Below, piece after piece: positions 28,338-37,542 of a stretch of 64,000 bases of DNA. Position numbers and translations under genes: made by a program. The notes below the pieces were generated by a model. The model did not search any database. It was not told where the DNA came from and saw only the letters and a list, made by a program, of their open reading frames with translations. This DNA is from Pseudomonas ovata (GTDB lineage: Bacteria > Pseudomonadota > Gammaproteobacteria > Pseudomonadales > Pseudomonadaceae): contig NZ_QFFU01000012.1 of assembly GCF_003131185.1 (NCBI RefSeq), positions 124,001 through 188,000 on the forward strand. The letters are read 5' to 3'. The stretch's first letter is position 1; each line of letters begins with the position of its first letter.

Positions 28338-29008
28338 GTGCCATGGTGACACCGCAACACGCCGAAGAATTATCCACAGGGGCACGTGAACTGGGCATCG
28401 AGCTCAGTGACAGTCAGCACAGCCAGTTGCTGGCCTATCTGGCCCTGTTGATCAAATGGAACAAGGCCTACAACCTCACGGCGGTGCGCAACCCTGACGA
28501 AATGGTGTCCAGACACCTGCTCGACAGCCTCAGCGTGGTGCCGTCTGTCATCGCATCGTCCGGCGATACGGCCACCATCGACGGCTCGCGCTGGCTGGAT
28601 GTCGGTAGCGGCGGCGGCATGCCGGGCATTCCACTGGCGATCCTGTTTCCGCAGGCGCACATTGCGTTGCTCGACAGCAACGGCAAGAAAAGTCGTTTCC
28701 AGACCCAGGTCAAGCTGGAGCTGAAGCTGGACAACCTCGAGGTTATCCACAGCCGTGCCGAAACCTGGCAGCCTGCGGCGCCGTACACCGGGATCATTTC
28801 CCGGGCGTTCAGCAGTCTTGAGGATTTTGCCGGGTGGACACGTCACATGGGTGACACCCAAACACGCTGGCTGGCAATGAAAGGGCTGCATCCAAGTGAG
28901 GAACTGTTAGCATTGCCGACAGATTTTCGTCTCGATAGCGCTCGGGCCCTGGCCGTTCCAGGTTGCCAAGGCCAGCGCCATCTGCTGATACTGCGCCGCA
29001 CGGCATGA
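28334..29008 (+). CDS. rsmG: 16S rRNA (guanine-527-N7)-methyltransferase
   Basis: A 224-residue SAM-dependent enzyme that methylates G527 of 16S rRNA. The SAM-binding motif WLDVGSGGGMPGIPLAI is near 88-104, preceded by KWNKAYNLTAVRNPDEMVSRHLLDSL. The start is ambiguous: TTG at 28334 overlaps the mnmG stop (TTGA) and gives the family N-terminus MSAMVTPQHAEEL, whereas ATG at 28343 would be three residues shorter. Perfect DnaA boxes occur at 28370-28378 and 28743-28751. Confidence 0.95.
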   Translation: MSAMVTPQHAEELSTGARELGIELSDSQHSQLLAYLALLIKWNKAYNLTAVRNPDEMVSRHLLDSLSVVPSVIASSGDTATIDGSRWLDVGSGGGMPGIPLAILFPQAHIALLDSNGKKSRFQTQVKLELKLDNLEVIHSRAETWQPAAPYTGIISRAFSSLEDFAGWTRHMGDTQTRWLAMKGLHPSEELLALPTDFRLDSARALAVPGCQGQRHLLILRRTA

Positions 29009-29026
29009 TTGGGAACACAAGCAAGA

Positions 29027-29818
29027 ATGGCTAAGGTATTCGCAATAGCGAACCAGAAGGGTGGAGTGGGCAAGACCACCACCTGCATCAACCTCGCCGC
29101 GTCATTGGTCGCGACCAAGCGCCGCGTGCTGTTGATCGATCTCGATCCACAAGGCAATGCCACCATGGGCAGCGGTGTGGATAAACACACGCTGGAGCAT
29201 TCGGTCTACGATCTGTTGATCGGCGAATGCGACCTGGCCCAGGCCATGCGGTTTTCCGAGCACGGTGGCTACCAGTTGCTGCCCGCCAACCGCGACCTGA
29301 CGGCCGGTGAAGTGGTCCTGCTGGAAATGCAGATGAAGGAAAGTCGCCTGCGCAATGCGCTGGCGCCGATCCGCGAGAACTACGACTTCATTCTCATCGA
29401 CTGCCCGCCGTCGCTGTCGATGCTGACGCTCAACGCCCTGGTGGCCGCCGATGGCGTGATCATCCCCATGCAGTGCGAGTACTTTGCCCTTGAAGGCCTG
29501 AGCGACCTTGTGGATAACATCAAGCGTATCGGCGAGCTGCTCAACCCGAACCTGAAGGTCGAAGGGCTGCTGCGCACCATGTACGATCCGCGCCTGAGCC
29601 TGAGCAACGATGTCTCGGCCCAGCTCAAGGAACATTTCGGTGACCTGCTCTACGACACCGTGATACCGCGCAACGTCCGTCTGGCCGAAGCGCCGAGTTT
29701 CGGCATGCCGGTACTCAGTTACGACAAGTCGTCACGTGGCGCGCTGGCCTACCTGGCCTTTGCCGGTGAGCTGGTCCGTCGTCAACGTCGCAGTCCAAAA
29801 GCTGCCAAGCCCGCCTGA
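29027..29818 (+). CDS. parA: Chromosome partitioning ATPase ParA
   Basis: A 263-residue Walker-type ATPase of the ParABS segregation system. The deviant Walker A KGGVGKTT is near residues 11-18 (IANQKGGVGKTTTCINLAAS). The A' and B motifs are DLDPQGNAT and DCPPSLSMLTLNAL. ATG at 29027 is chosen because MAKVFAIANQ is the family N-terminus. parB starts 8 bases after the stop. Its targets are the ParB-parS complexes at 7.1, 12.3 and 13.0 kb. Perfect DnaA boxes lie at 29176 and 29509. Confidence 0.97.
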   Translation: MAKVFAIANQKGGVGKTTTCINLAASLVATKRRVLLIDLDPQGNATMGSGVDKHTLEHSVYDLLIGECDLAQAMRFSEHGGYQLLPANRDLTAGEVVLLEMQMKESRLRNALAPIRENYDFILIDCPPSLSMLTLNALVAADGVIIPMQCEYFALEGLSDLVDNIKRIGELLNPNLKVEGLLRTMYDPRLSLSNDVSAQLKEHFGDLLYDTVIPRNVRLAEAPSFGMPVLSYDKSSRGALAYLAFAGELVRRQRRSPKAAKPA

Positions 29819-29825
29819 GGAAACC

Positions 29826-30710
29826 ATGGCCGTCAAGAAAAGAGGTCTCGGACGCGGGCTGGACGCACTGCTGAGCAGTCCGAACAGCATACCGACCATC
29901 CCGTTGCTGGAAGAACAGGCCAGCCAGATCGATCAGCGCGAGCTGCAGCACGTGCCCCTGGACAAGATCCAGCGCGGCAAGTACCAGCCGCGTCGTGACA
30001 TGGATCCTGTGGCGCTGGAAGAACTGGCCCAGTCGATCCGTGCCCAGGGCGTGATGCAGCCGATCGTGATCCGTCCGATCGGCGACGACCGCTTTGAAAT
30101 CATCGCCGGTGAACGCCGCTGGCGCGCGAGCCAGCAGGCCGGAGTCGAGACGATTCCGGCCATGGTCCGCGACGTGCCCGACGAAACGGCCATCGCCATG
30201 GCGCTGATCGAGAACATCCAGCGCGAGAACCTCAATTCGGTCGACGAGGCGATGGCACTGCAGCGGTTGCAGCAGGAATTCCAGCTGACCCAGCAACAGG
30301 TGGCCGATGCGGTCGGCAAGTCGCGGGTCAGCGTGGCCAACCTGCTGCGCCTGACCACCTTGCCGGACGTCATCAAGACCATGCTGTCGCATGGCGACCT
30401 GGAGATGGGACATGCCCGTGCATTGCTCGGTTTGCCTGAAGAACGGCAGGTCGAGGGGGCGCGACACGTTGTCGCACGGGGTCTGACAGTACGCCAGACC
30501 GAAGCGCTGGTCAGGCAGTGGTTGAGCAGTGCCCCGGAGCCGGTCGAAGCGACACGCCCCGATCCCGATATAAGTCGACTGGAACAGCGTCTGGCAGAGC
30601 GTCTGGGGTCTTCGGTGCAGATCCGCCACGGGCAGAAGGGCAAGGGTCAACTGGTGATCCGGTACAACTCGCTGGATGAGCTGCAGGGTGTCCTTGCCCA
30701 CATCCGCTGA
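29826..30710 (+). CDS. parB: Chromosome partitioning protein ParB
   Basis: A 294-residue CTPase and DNA-binding clamp that loads at parS and spreads. The N-terminal ParA-interaction sequence KKRGLGRGLDALL is near 4-16. The CTP-binding region contains QPIVIRP and GERRWRAS. The helix-turn-helix follows (TQQQVADAVGKSRVSVANLLRL). A C-terminal dimerisation domain ends in the final 50 residues. It forms an operon with parA, and its DNA target sites are the three parS copies in this window. Confidence 0.97.
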   Translation: MAVKKRGLGRGLDALLSSPNSIPTIPLLEEQASQIDQRELQHVPLDKIQRGKYQPRRDMDPVALEELAQSIRAQGVMQPIVIRPIGDDRFEIIAGERRWRASQQAGVETIPAMVRDVPDETAIAMALIENIQRENLNSVDEAMALQRLQQEFQLTQQQVADAVGKSRVSVANLLRLTTLPDVIKTMLSHGDLEMGHARALLGLPEERQVEGARHVVARGLTVRQTEALVRQWLSSAPEPVEATRPDPDISRLEQRLAERLGSSVQIRHGQKGKGQLVIRYNSLDELQGVLAHIR

Positions 30711-30754
30711 AACAATTGCGTTGTAGCGTGTAGTCGGAAATCAGTTCCTTGGAG

Positions 30755-30783
30755 TTGAACGAGGGCTGAACCGCCCCTATACT
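30755..30783 (+). promoter_or_regulatory. Sigma70 promoter of the atp operon
   Basis: TTGAAC (30755-30760) and TATACT (30778-30783) are separated by 17 bases and lie 74 bases before atpI. Both hexamers are close to consensus and the spacing is ideal, as expected for a highly expressed operon. Confidence 0.8.
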
Positions 30784-30856
30784 CTGCGCGCATTTTGTCG
30801 GCACAAATTATGCCAAGTTAACGATGATGGCGACCGACAACCGAGGAGCTATTGCG

Positions 30857-31273
30857 ATGGAATCACGCAAGCCAGACCGCCTGCCGTTCCACCGCCTTGC
30901 GGTTTTCCCGGTTCTTTTGGCGCAGTTGATCGTCGTTCTGCTGGCTGCCTTGGCGCTGTGGCAGTGGAAGGGAGTCGTAGCCGGATATTCGGGGCTTTGT
31001 GGGGGCCTGATAGCGTGGCTGCCCAATGTGTATTTTGCTCACAAGGCATTCCGGTTCACCGGGGCCCGAGCCGCCAGAGCCATCGTCCGGTCTTTTTATG
31101 CCGGCGAGGCAGGCAAACTGATTTTGACGGCGGTGCTTTTCGCACTGACGTTCGCAGGGGTGAAACCATTGGCGCCACTGGCTGTATTTGGCGTGTTCAT
31201 GTTGATCCAGGCGGTCAACTGGTTCGCACCCCTGCTGATGAGAACAAGACTTTCCAGACCTAAGGGCGTTTGA
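30857..31273 (+). CDS. atpI: ATP synthase accessory protein I
   Basis: A 138-residue small membrane protein with four hydrophobic segments and the family core GLIAWLPNVYFAHKAFR. AtpI assists assembly of the c-ring and is not part of the finished enzyme. ATG at 30857 is preferred over an earlier one because GAGGAG sits 9 bases upstream. It is the first gene of the operon, seven bases before atpB. Confidence 0.9.
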   Translation: MESRKPDRLPFHRLAVFPVLLAQLIVVLLAALALWQWKGVVAGYSGLCGGLIAWLPNVYFAHKAFRFTGARAARAIVRSFYAGEAGKLILTAVLFALTFAGVKPLAPLAVFGVFMLIQAVNWFAPLLMRTRLSRPKGV

Positions 31274-31280
31274 GGCAACC

Positions 31281-32150
31281 ATGGCAGCAGAAACCGCTTC
31301 GGGCTATATCCAGCACCACTTGCAGAACCTGACCTTCGGTCGGCTCGCTGATGGCAACTGGGGCTTTGCCCACACCGCAGCAGAAGCAAAGGAAATGGGC
31401 TTTTGGGCCTTCCACGTCGATACACTCGGCTGGTCGGTCGCTTTGGGCGCCCTTTTCATTCTCATTTTCCGCATGGCCGCCAAGAAGGCCACATCCGGCC
31501 AGCCGGGTGCCTTGCAGAACTTCGTCGAAGTGCTGGTCGAGTTCGTCGATGGCAGCGTGAGGGACAGCTTCCATGGCCGCAGTGCCGTGATCGCGCCCCT
31601 GGCCCTGACCATCTTCGCCTGGGTGTTCATGATGAACGCCATCGACCTGGTGCCGGTGGACTGGATTCCGGTCCTGGCGGCCAAGATCAGCGGCAACGAG
31701 CACATCTTCTTCCGTGCCGTACCGACCACTGACCCGAACGCGACCCTGGGCATGGCCCTGTCGGTCTTCGCACTGATCATTTTCTACAGCATCAAGATCA
31801 AGGGCATCGGCGGCTTCATCGGCGAACTGACCCTGCACCCGTTCGGCAGCAAGAACGTCTTCGTTCAGGCGCTGCTGATCCCGGTGAACTTCCTGCTGGA
31901 GTTCGTGACCCTGATCGCCAAGCCAATCTCTCTGGCACTGCGTCTGTTCGGTAACATGTACGCCGGCGAACTGGTCTTCATCCTCATTGCCGTGATGTTC
32001 GGCGCCGGCCTGTTGTGGCTGAGCGGCCTGGGTGTCGTGCTGCAATGGGCCTGGGCGGTGTTCCACATCCTGATCATCACCCTGCAAGCCTTTATCTTCA
32101 TGATGCTGACCATCGTCTACCTGTCGATGGCTCACGAAGATAACCACTAA
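31281..32150 (+). CDS. atpB: ATP synthase F0 subunit a
   Basis: A 289-residue inner-membrane subunit that forms the proton half-channels beside the c-ring. The essential arginine lies in the helix SLALRLFGNMYAGEL near residue 219, and several membrane helices are evident. The N-terminal HHLQNLTFG region is typical of gamma-proteobacteria. Confidence 0.97.
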   Translation: MAAETASGYIQHHLQNLTFGRLADGNWGFAHTAAEAKEMGFWAFHVDTLGWSVALGALFILIFRMAAKKATSGQPGALQNFVEVLVEFVDGSVRDSFHGRSAVIAPLALTIFAWVFMMNAIDLVPVDWIPVLAAKISGNEHIFFRAVPTTDPNATLGMALSVFALIIFYSIKIKGIGGFIGELTLHPFGSKNVFVQALLIPVNFLLEFVTLIAKPISLALRLFGNMYAGELVFILIAVMFGAGLLWLSGLGVVLQWAWAVFHILIITLQAFIFMMLTIVYLSMAHEDNH

Positions 32151-32172
32151 GATCGCCTCGCGGCGTTTCTGA

Positions 32173-32196
32173 ACCCTCTCGCTGCGGTGAGAGGGT
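32173..32196. repeat. Intercistronic hairpin between atpB and atpE
   Basis: ACCCTCTC (32173-32180) pairs with GAGAGGGT (32189-32196). No T run follows, so it is unlikely to terminate. It may affect mRNA stability at the point where subunit c must be made in excess over a. Confidence 0.5.
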
Positions 32197-32283
32197 GCCC
32201 GCGAGGGCTGATGTACTGACGATTCGTTTTATCGCTTCAAACTAAAAAACCTAACCAATACGACGTAAAAGTCGGGAGGAAAG

Positions 32284-32541
32284 ATGGAAACTGTAGTTGG
32301 TCTTACCGCTATCGCTGTTGCACTGCTGATCGGCCTGGGCGCACTGGGTACTGCAATCGGCTTCGGTCTGTTGGGCGGTAAATTCCTGGAAGGCGCAGCT
32401 CGCCAGCCAGAAATGGTTCCAATGCTGCAAGTCAAGATGTTCATCGTCGCAGGCCTGCTCGACGCCGTGACCATGATCGGTGTTGGTATCGCTCTGTTCT
32501 TCACCTTCGCAAACCCCTTCGTTGGTCAACTCGCTGGCTAA
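32284..32541 (+). CDS. atpE: ATP synthase F0 subunit c
   Basis: An 85-residue hairpin of two membrane helices that forms the rotor ring. The polar loop ARQPEM is near residues 40-45, and the proton-carrying acidic residue is the Asp in [12 protein letters not shown] near 60. GGGAGGA lies 7 bases upstream, a strong ribosome site fitting the need for many copies per enzyme. Confidence 0.97.
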
Positions 32542-32598
32542 TCACTCGAGTCTTCGAGTTGATGGGTGGGATGGACAACGTAAGAGCGAGGTGTTGGC

Positions 32599-33069
32599 GT
32601 GAACATTAATGCAACCTTGATTGGCCAGAGCATTGCGTTCGCGATCTTTGTACTGTTTTGCATGAAGTATGTGTGGCCTCCGGTCATCACGGCTTTGCGC
32701 GAACGTCAGAAGAAGATCGCGGATGGATTGGACGCTGCCTCTCGAGCTGCTCGCGACCTGGAGCTGGCCCAAGAAAAGGCCGGTAACCAGTTGCGCGAAG
32801 CCAAGGCTCAAGCAGCCGAGATCATTGAGCAAGCCAAGAAGCGCGGCAACCAGATCGTCGACGAGGCCCGTGAACAGGCTCGTGTCGAGGCGGACCGTGT
32901 GAAGGCTCAGGCTCAGGCCGAGATCGAGCAAGAACTGAACAGTGTCAAGGACGCGCTGCGTGCCCAACTGGGTACCCTGGCCGTCAGTGGCGCCGAGAAG
33001 ATCCTGGGCTCCACAATCGATCAAAACGCGCACGCAGAGCTGGTCAATAAACTGGCTGCTGAAATTTAA
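32599..33069 (+). CDS. atpF: ATP synthase F0 subunit b
   Basis: A 156-residue peripheral stalk subunit with one N-terminal membrane helix (about 5-25) followed by a long charged helix rich in Glu, Ala, Gln and Arg that dimerises as a coiled coil. The start is GTG at 32599 (MNINATLIGQ), with GCGAGG upstream. Confidence 0.96.
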   Translation: MNINATLIGQSIAFAIFVLFCMKYVWPPVITALRERQKKIADGLDAASRAARDLELAQEKAGNQLREAKAQAAEIIEQAKKRGNQIVDEAREQARVEADRVKAQAQAEIEQELNSVKDALRAQLGTLAVSGAEKILGSTIDQNAHAELVNKLAAEI

Positions 33070-33081
33070 GCGAGGGCGATC

Positions 33082-33618
33082 ATGGCAGAACTGACCACGT
33101 TGGCCCGACCTTACGCGAAGGCGGCCTTCGAGCACGCTCAGGCTCACCAGCAACTGGCCAATTGGTCAGCCATGCTCGGCCTGGCTGGTGCGGTGTCACA
33201 AGATGACACCATGCAGCGCCTGCTCAAGGCCCCGCGACTGACGAGCGCACAAAAGGCCGCCACTTTTATCGAAGTGTGCGGCGACAAGGTTGATGAGAAG
33301 GCACAGAATTTCATCAATGTCGTAGCCGAAAACGACCGTCTCCTGCTGTTGCCGGAGATTGCCGCCCTGTTCGAGCTGTACAAGGCTGAACAGGAAAAAT
33401 CGGTAGACGTTGATGTGACCAGTGCATTCGCATTGAACCAAGAACAGCAAGACAAACTCGCCAAGGTTCTCAGTGCACGGCTCGGCCGGGAAGTGCGCCT
33501 GCATGCTGCGGAGGATGCCAGCCTTATCGGTGGCGTCGTTATCCGCGCCGGCGACCTGGTTATCGATGGCTCAGTTCGCGGCAAACTCGCGAAGCTGGCC
33601 GAAGCATTGAAATCTTGA
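33082..33618 (+). CDS. atpH: ATP synthase F1 subunit delta
   Basis: A 178-residue stalk subunit that joins b to the alpha3beta3 head. The N-terminal helical domain begins LTTLARPYAKAAFEHA, and the C-terminal signature IGGVVIRAGDLVIDGSVRGKL is present. It follows atpF by 12 bases. Confidence 0.96.
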   Translation: MAELTTLARPYAKAAFEHAQAHQQLANWSAMLGLAGAVSQDDTMQRLLKAPRLTSAQKAATFIEVCGDKVDEKAQNFINVVAENDRLLLLPEIAALFELYKAEQEKSVDVDVTSAFALNQEQQDKLAKVLSARLGREVRLHAAEDASLIGGVVIRAGDLVIDGSVRGKLAKLAEALKS

Positions 33619-33639
33619 GTTTGAAGGGGCAGCAGAGCA

Positions 33640-35184
33640 ATGCAGCAACTCAATCCTTCCGAAATAAGTGAAATCATCAAGGGCCGCATCGATAAACTCG
33701 ATGTAGCCTCCCAAGCCCGCAATGAAGGCACTGTCGTCAGCGTGTCTGACGGTATCGTGCGGATTCACGGTCTGGCCGACGTTATGTACGGCGAAATGAT
33801 CGAGTTCCCTGGCGGCGTCTACGGCATGGCCCTGAACCTGGAGCAAGACTCCGTGGGTGCAGTGGTCCTGGGTGCGTACACCACCCTGGCCGAAGGCATG
33901 AGCGCCAAGTGCACCGGCCGCATCCTGGAAGTTCCTGTAGGTAAGGAACTGCTGGGTCGCGTTGTCGACGCACTGGGCAACCCGATCGACGGCAAGGGCC
34001 CGCTGAACAACACCGAGACCGACGCGGTCGAGAAAGTTGCTCCGGGCGTGATCTGGCGTAAGTCGGTAGACCAGCCTGTACAGACTGGCTACAAGGCTGT
34101 CGATGCCATGATCCCTGTCGGCCGTGGCCAGCGCGAGCTGATCATCGGTGACCGTCAGATCGGCAAGACCGCTCTGGCGATCGACGCGATCATCAACCAG
34201 AAAGACAGCGGCATTTTCTGCGTCTACGTTGCCATTGGTCAGAAGCAATCGACCATCGCCAACGTGGTTCGCAAGCTGGAAGAAAACGGCGCACTGGCCA
34301 ACACCATCATCGTCGCGGCAAGCGCATCGGAATCGGCTGCTCTGCAGTTCCTGGCTCCGTACGCCGGTTGCACCATGGGTGAATTCTTCCGCGACCGCGG
34401 CGAAGATGCCCTGATCGTGTACGACGACCTGTCCAAGCAGGCCGTGGCTTATCGTCAGATCTCCCTGCTGCTGCGCCGTCCACCGGGCCGCGAAGCTTAC
34501 CCAGGTGACGTGTTCTATCTCCACTCCCGTCTGCTGGAGCGTGCATCGCGCGTTTCCGAAGAGTACGTAGAGAAGTTCACCAATGGCGCAGTGACCGGCA
34601 AAACCGGTTCCCTGACCGCTCTGCCGATCATCGAAACCCAGGCTGGCGACGTTTCCGCGTTCGTTCCGACCAACGTGATTTCCATCACCGACGGTCAGAT
34701 CTTCCTGGAATCGGCCATGTTCAACTCGGGCATCCGTCCTGCAGTGAACGCCGGTGTTTCGGTATCGCGTGTCGGTGGTGCTGCCCAGACCAAGATCATC
34801 AAGAAGCTTTCCGGTGGTATCCGTACCGCTCTGGCTCAGTACCGTGAACTGGCGGCATTCGCCCAGTTCGCATCTGACCTGGACGAAGCCACCCGCAAGC
34901 AGCTCGAGCACGGTCAGCGCGTTACCGAACTGATGAAGCAGAAGCAATACGCACCGATGTCGATCGCTGACATGGCGCTGTCGCTGTATGCCGCCGAGCG
35001 TGGGTTCCTGACCGACGTCGAAATCACCAAGATCGGCAGCTTCGAACAAGCGCTGATTGCCTACTTCCACCGCGATCACGCCGCCCTGGTGGCGAAGATC
35101 AACGTGAAGGGTGACTTCAACGACGAAATCGACGCTGGCATGAAAGCCGGTATCGAGAAGTTCAAGGCCACCCAAACCTGGTAA
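33640..35184 (+). CDS. atpA: ATP synthase F1 subunit alpha
   Basis: A 514-residue non-catalytic nucleotide-binding subunit. Walker A is GDRQIGKTA near 169-177. The alpha signature PAVNAGVSVSRVGGAAQ is near 363-380. The length is standard. It has its own ribosome site (AGGGGCAG). Confidence 0.98.
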   Translation: MQQLNPSEISEIIKGRIDKLDVASQARNEGTVVSVSDGIVRIHGLADVMYGEMIEFPGGVYGMALNLEQDSVGAVVLGAYTTLAEGMSAKCTGRILEVPVGKELLGRVVDALGNPIDGKGPLNNTETDAVEKVAPGVIWRKSVDQPVQTGYKAVDAMIPVGRGQRELIIGDRQIGKTALAIDAIINQKDSGIFCVYVAIGQKQSTIANVVRKLEENGALANTIIVAASASESAALQFLAPYAGCTMGEFFRDRGEDALIVYDDLSKQAVAYRQISLLLRRPPGREAYPGDVFYLHSRLLERASRVSEEYVEKFTNGAVTGKTGSLTALPIIETQAGDVSAFVPTNVISITDGQIFLESAMFNSGIRPAVNAGVSVSRVGGAAQTKIIKKLSGGIRTALAQYRELAAFAQFASDLDEATRKQLEHGQRVTELMKQKQYAPMSIADMALSLYAAERGFLTDVEITKIGSFEQALIAYFHRDHAALVAKINVKGDFNDEIDAGMKAGIEKFKATQTW

Positions 35185-35189
35185 GCCGC

Positions 35190-35212
35190 AGCGGGGGCTC
35201 AATGCCCCCGCT
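35190..35212. repeat. Intercistronic hairpin between atpA and atpG
   Basis: AGCGGGGGC (35190-35198) pairs perfectly with GCCCCCGCT (35204-35212), with a 5-base loop and no T run. It may be an mRNA processing or stability element rather than a terminator. Confidence 0.6.
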
Positions 35213-35233
35213 TGCTAACCTGATAGGTGATAC

Positions 35234-36094
35234 ATGGCAGGCGCAAAAGAGATTCGCAGTAAGATTGCGAGCATCAAAAGCACGCAAAAAATTACCAGCG
35301 CCATGGAAAAAGTGGCGGTCAGCAAGATGCGCAAGGCTCAACTGCGCATGGCTGCTAGCCGTCCTTACGCGGAGCGTATCCGCCAGGTGATCGGTCATCT
35401 GGCCAACGCCAACCCGGAATACCGCCACCCCTTCATGATCGAACGCCCTGTAAAGCGCGCCGGTTATGTGGTCGTGAGCAGTGACCGTGGTCTGTGCGGT
35501 GGCTTGAACACCAACCTGTTCAAGGCGCTGGTCAAGGACATGAACGAGACTCGCGGACAGGGCGTTGAAATCGACCTGTGCGTGATCGGCAGCAAGGGCG
35601 CGGCGTTTTTCCGCAGCTTCGGCGGCAACGTCGTGGCAGCCGTCAGCCACCTGGGCGAAGAGCCATCGATCAATGATCTGATCGGCAGCGTCAAGGTCAT
35701 GCTCGATGCCTACCTGGACGGTCGTATCGATCGCCTGTCGGTTGTCTCGAACAAGTTCATCAACACCATGACGCAACAGCCGACGGTCGAGCAACTGGTA
35801 CCGTTGGTGGCAACCCCGGATCAAGGCCTCAAGCATCACTGGGACTACCTCTACGAACCCGACGCCAAGGAGCTGCTCGACGGCTTGATGGTTCGCTACG
35901 TGGAATCGCAGGTCTACCAGGCGGTGGTCGAGAACAATGCGGCCGAACAGGCTGCCCGGATGATCGCCATGAAAAACGCCACAGACAACGCCGGTGACCT
36001 GATCAGCGACCTCCAGCTGATCTACAACAAGGCGCGTCAGGCTGCGATCACCCAGGAGATCTCGGAAATCGTCGGCGGCGCTGCCGCGGTTTAA
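35234..36094 (+). CDS. atpG: ATP synthase F1 subunit gamma
   Basis: A 286-residue rotor shaft. The N-terminal helix is EIRSKIASIKSTQKITSAMEKVA and the C-terminal helix (ITQEISEIVGGA) forms the coiled coil inside the head. The family core SDRGLCGGLNTN is near 82-93. Confidence 0.97.
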   Translation: MAGAKEIRSKIASIKSTQKITSAMEKVAVSKMRKAQLRMAASRPYAERIRQVIGHLANANPEYRHPFMIERPVKRAGYVVVSSDRGLCGGLNTNLFKALVKDMNETRGQGVEIDLCVIGSKGAAFFRSFGGNVVAAVSHLGEEPSINDLIGSVKVMLDAYLDGRIDRLSVVSNKFINTMTQQPTVEQLVPLVATPDQGLKHHWDYLYEPDAKELLDGLMVRYVESQVYQAVVENNAAEQAARMIAMKNATDNAGDLISDLQLIYNKARQAAITQEISEIVGGAAAV

Positions 36095-36121
36095 CGGTTC
36101 ACATATTCAGAGGATCCAGCT

Positions 36122-37498
36122 ATGAGTAGCGGACGTATCGTTCAAATCATCGGCGCCGTCATCGACGTGGAATTCCCACGTGACGCGGTACCGAGTGTCT
36201 ACAACGCGCTGAAAGTACAAGGCGCGGAAACCACCCTGGAAGTCCAGCAGCAGCTGGGCGACGGCGTGGTGCGTACCATTGCGATGGGCTCCACCGAAGG
36301 CCTCAAGCGCGGTCTGGATGTTGTCGACAGTGGCGCTGCCATTGCTGTCCCGGTCGGTAAAGCGACCCTGGGCCGCATCATGGACGTCCTGGGCAACCCG
36401 ATCGACGAAGCCGGTCCAATCGGCGAAGAAGAGCGTTGGGGCATTCACCGCGCCGCGCCTTCGTTCGCAGAGCAGGCAGGCGGCAACGACCTGCTGGAAA
36501 CCGGCATCAAGGTTATCGACCTGGTGTGCCCGTTTGCCAAGGGCGGTAAAGTCGGTCTGTTCGGTGGTGCCGGTGTCGGCAAGACCGTAAACATGATGGA
36601 ACTGATCCGTAACATCGCCATCGAGCACAGCGGTTATTCCGTGTTCGCCGGTGTGGGCGAGCGTACCCGTGAGGGTAACGACTTCTACCACGAGATGAAG
36701 GACTCCAACGTTCTCGACAAGGTAGCCCTGGTCTACGGTCAGATGAACGAGCCACCGGGAAACCGTCTGCGCGTAGCGCTGACCGGTCTGACCATGGCCG
36801 AGAAGTTCCGTGACGAAGGTAACGACGTTCTGCTGTTCGTCGACAACATCTATCGTTACACCCTGGCCGGTACCGAAGTATCCGCACTGCTGGGCCGTAT
36901 GCCTTCGGCAGTAGGTTACCAGCCGACCCTGGCTGAAGAGATGGGCGTGCTGCAGGAGCGTATTACCTCCACCAAGCACGGCTCGATCACTTCGATCCAG
37001 GCCGTCTACGTACCTGCGGACGACCTGACCGACCCGTCGCCGGCGACCACCTTCGCCCACCTGGACGCCACCGTCGTACTGTCCCGTGACATCGCCTCCC
37101 TGGGTATCTACCCGGCGGTCGATCCACTGGACTCGACTTCGCGCCAGCTGGACCCGAACGTGATCGGCAACGAGCACTACGAAACCGCTCGCGGTGTTCA
37201 GTACGTGCTGCAGCGCTACAAAGAGCTGAAGGACATCATTGCGATCCTGGGTATGGACGAACTGTCCGAAACCGACAAGCAACTGGTATCCCGCGCTCGC
37301 AAGATCCAGCGTTTCCTGTCCCAGCCGTTCTTCGTGGCTGAAGTCTTCACCGGTTCTCCAGGCAAATACGTTTCCCTGAAAGACACCATTGCTGGCTTCA
37401 AAGGCATCCTCAACGGTGACTACGACCACCTGCCAGAACAAGCGTTCTACATGGTCGGCGGCATCGAAGAAGCGATCGAGAAAGCCAAGAAACTGTAA
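36122..37498 (+). CDS. atpD: ATP synthase F1 subunit beta
   Basis: A 458-residue catalytic subunit. Walker A GGAGVGKTV is near 150-158, the catalytic Glu is in the GVGERTREGND region near 180, and the signature PAVDPLDSTSR is near 338. The length is standard. The following gap contains a short GCCCC/GGGGC hairpin. Confidence 0.98.
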   Translation: MSSGRIVQIIGAVIDVEFPRDAVPSVYNALKVQGAETTLEVQQQLGDGVVRTIAMGSTEGLKRGLDVVDSGAAIAVPVGKATLGRIMDVLGNPIDEAGPIGEEERWGIHRAAPSFAEQAGGNDLLETGIKVIDLVCPFAKGGKVGLFGGAGVGKTVNMMELIRNIAIEHSGYSVFAGVGERTREGNDFYHEMKDSNVLDKVALVYGQMNEPPGNRLRVALTGLTMAEKFRDEGNDVLLFVDNIYRYTLAGTEVSALLGRMPSAVGYQPTLAEEMGVLQERITSTKHGSITSIQAVYVPADDLTDPSPATTFAHLDATVVLSRDIASLGIYPAVDPLDSTSRQLDPNVIGNEHYETARGVQYVLQRYKELKDIIAILGMDELSETDKQLVSRARKIQRFLSQPFFVAEVFTGSPGKYVSLKDTIAGFKGILNGDYDHLPEQAFYMVGGIEEAIEKAKKL

Positions 37499-37542
37499 TC
37501 CCGGTGCCCCGCAAGGGGCGCCAATCAGGTTGAGGCAAGCAC

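Noticed and set aside
31408..31416. TTCCACGTC in atpB looks like half of a parS site.
   Set aside because: The second half of the palindrome is missing, so it does not meet the 14-bp core.
32173..32196. Possible terminator inside the atp operon.
   Set aside because: No T run follows, and termination there would uncouple essential subunits; kept only as a hairpin.
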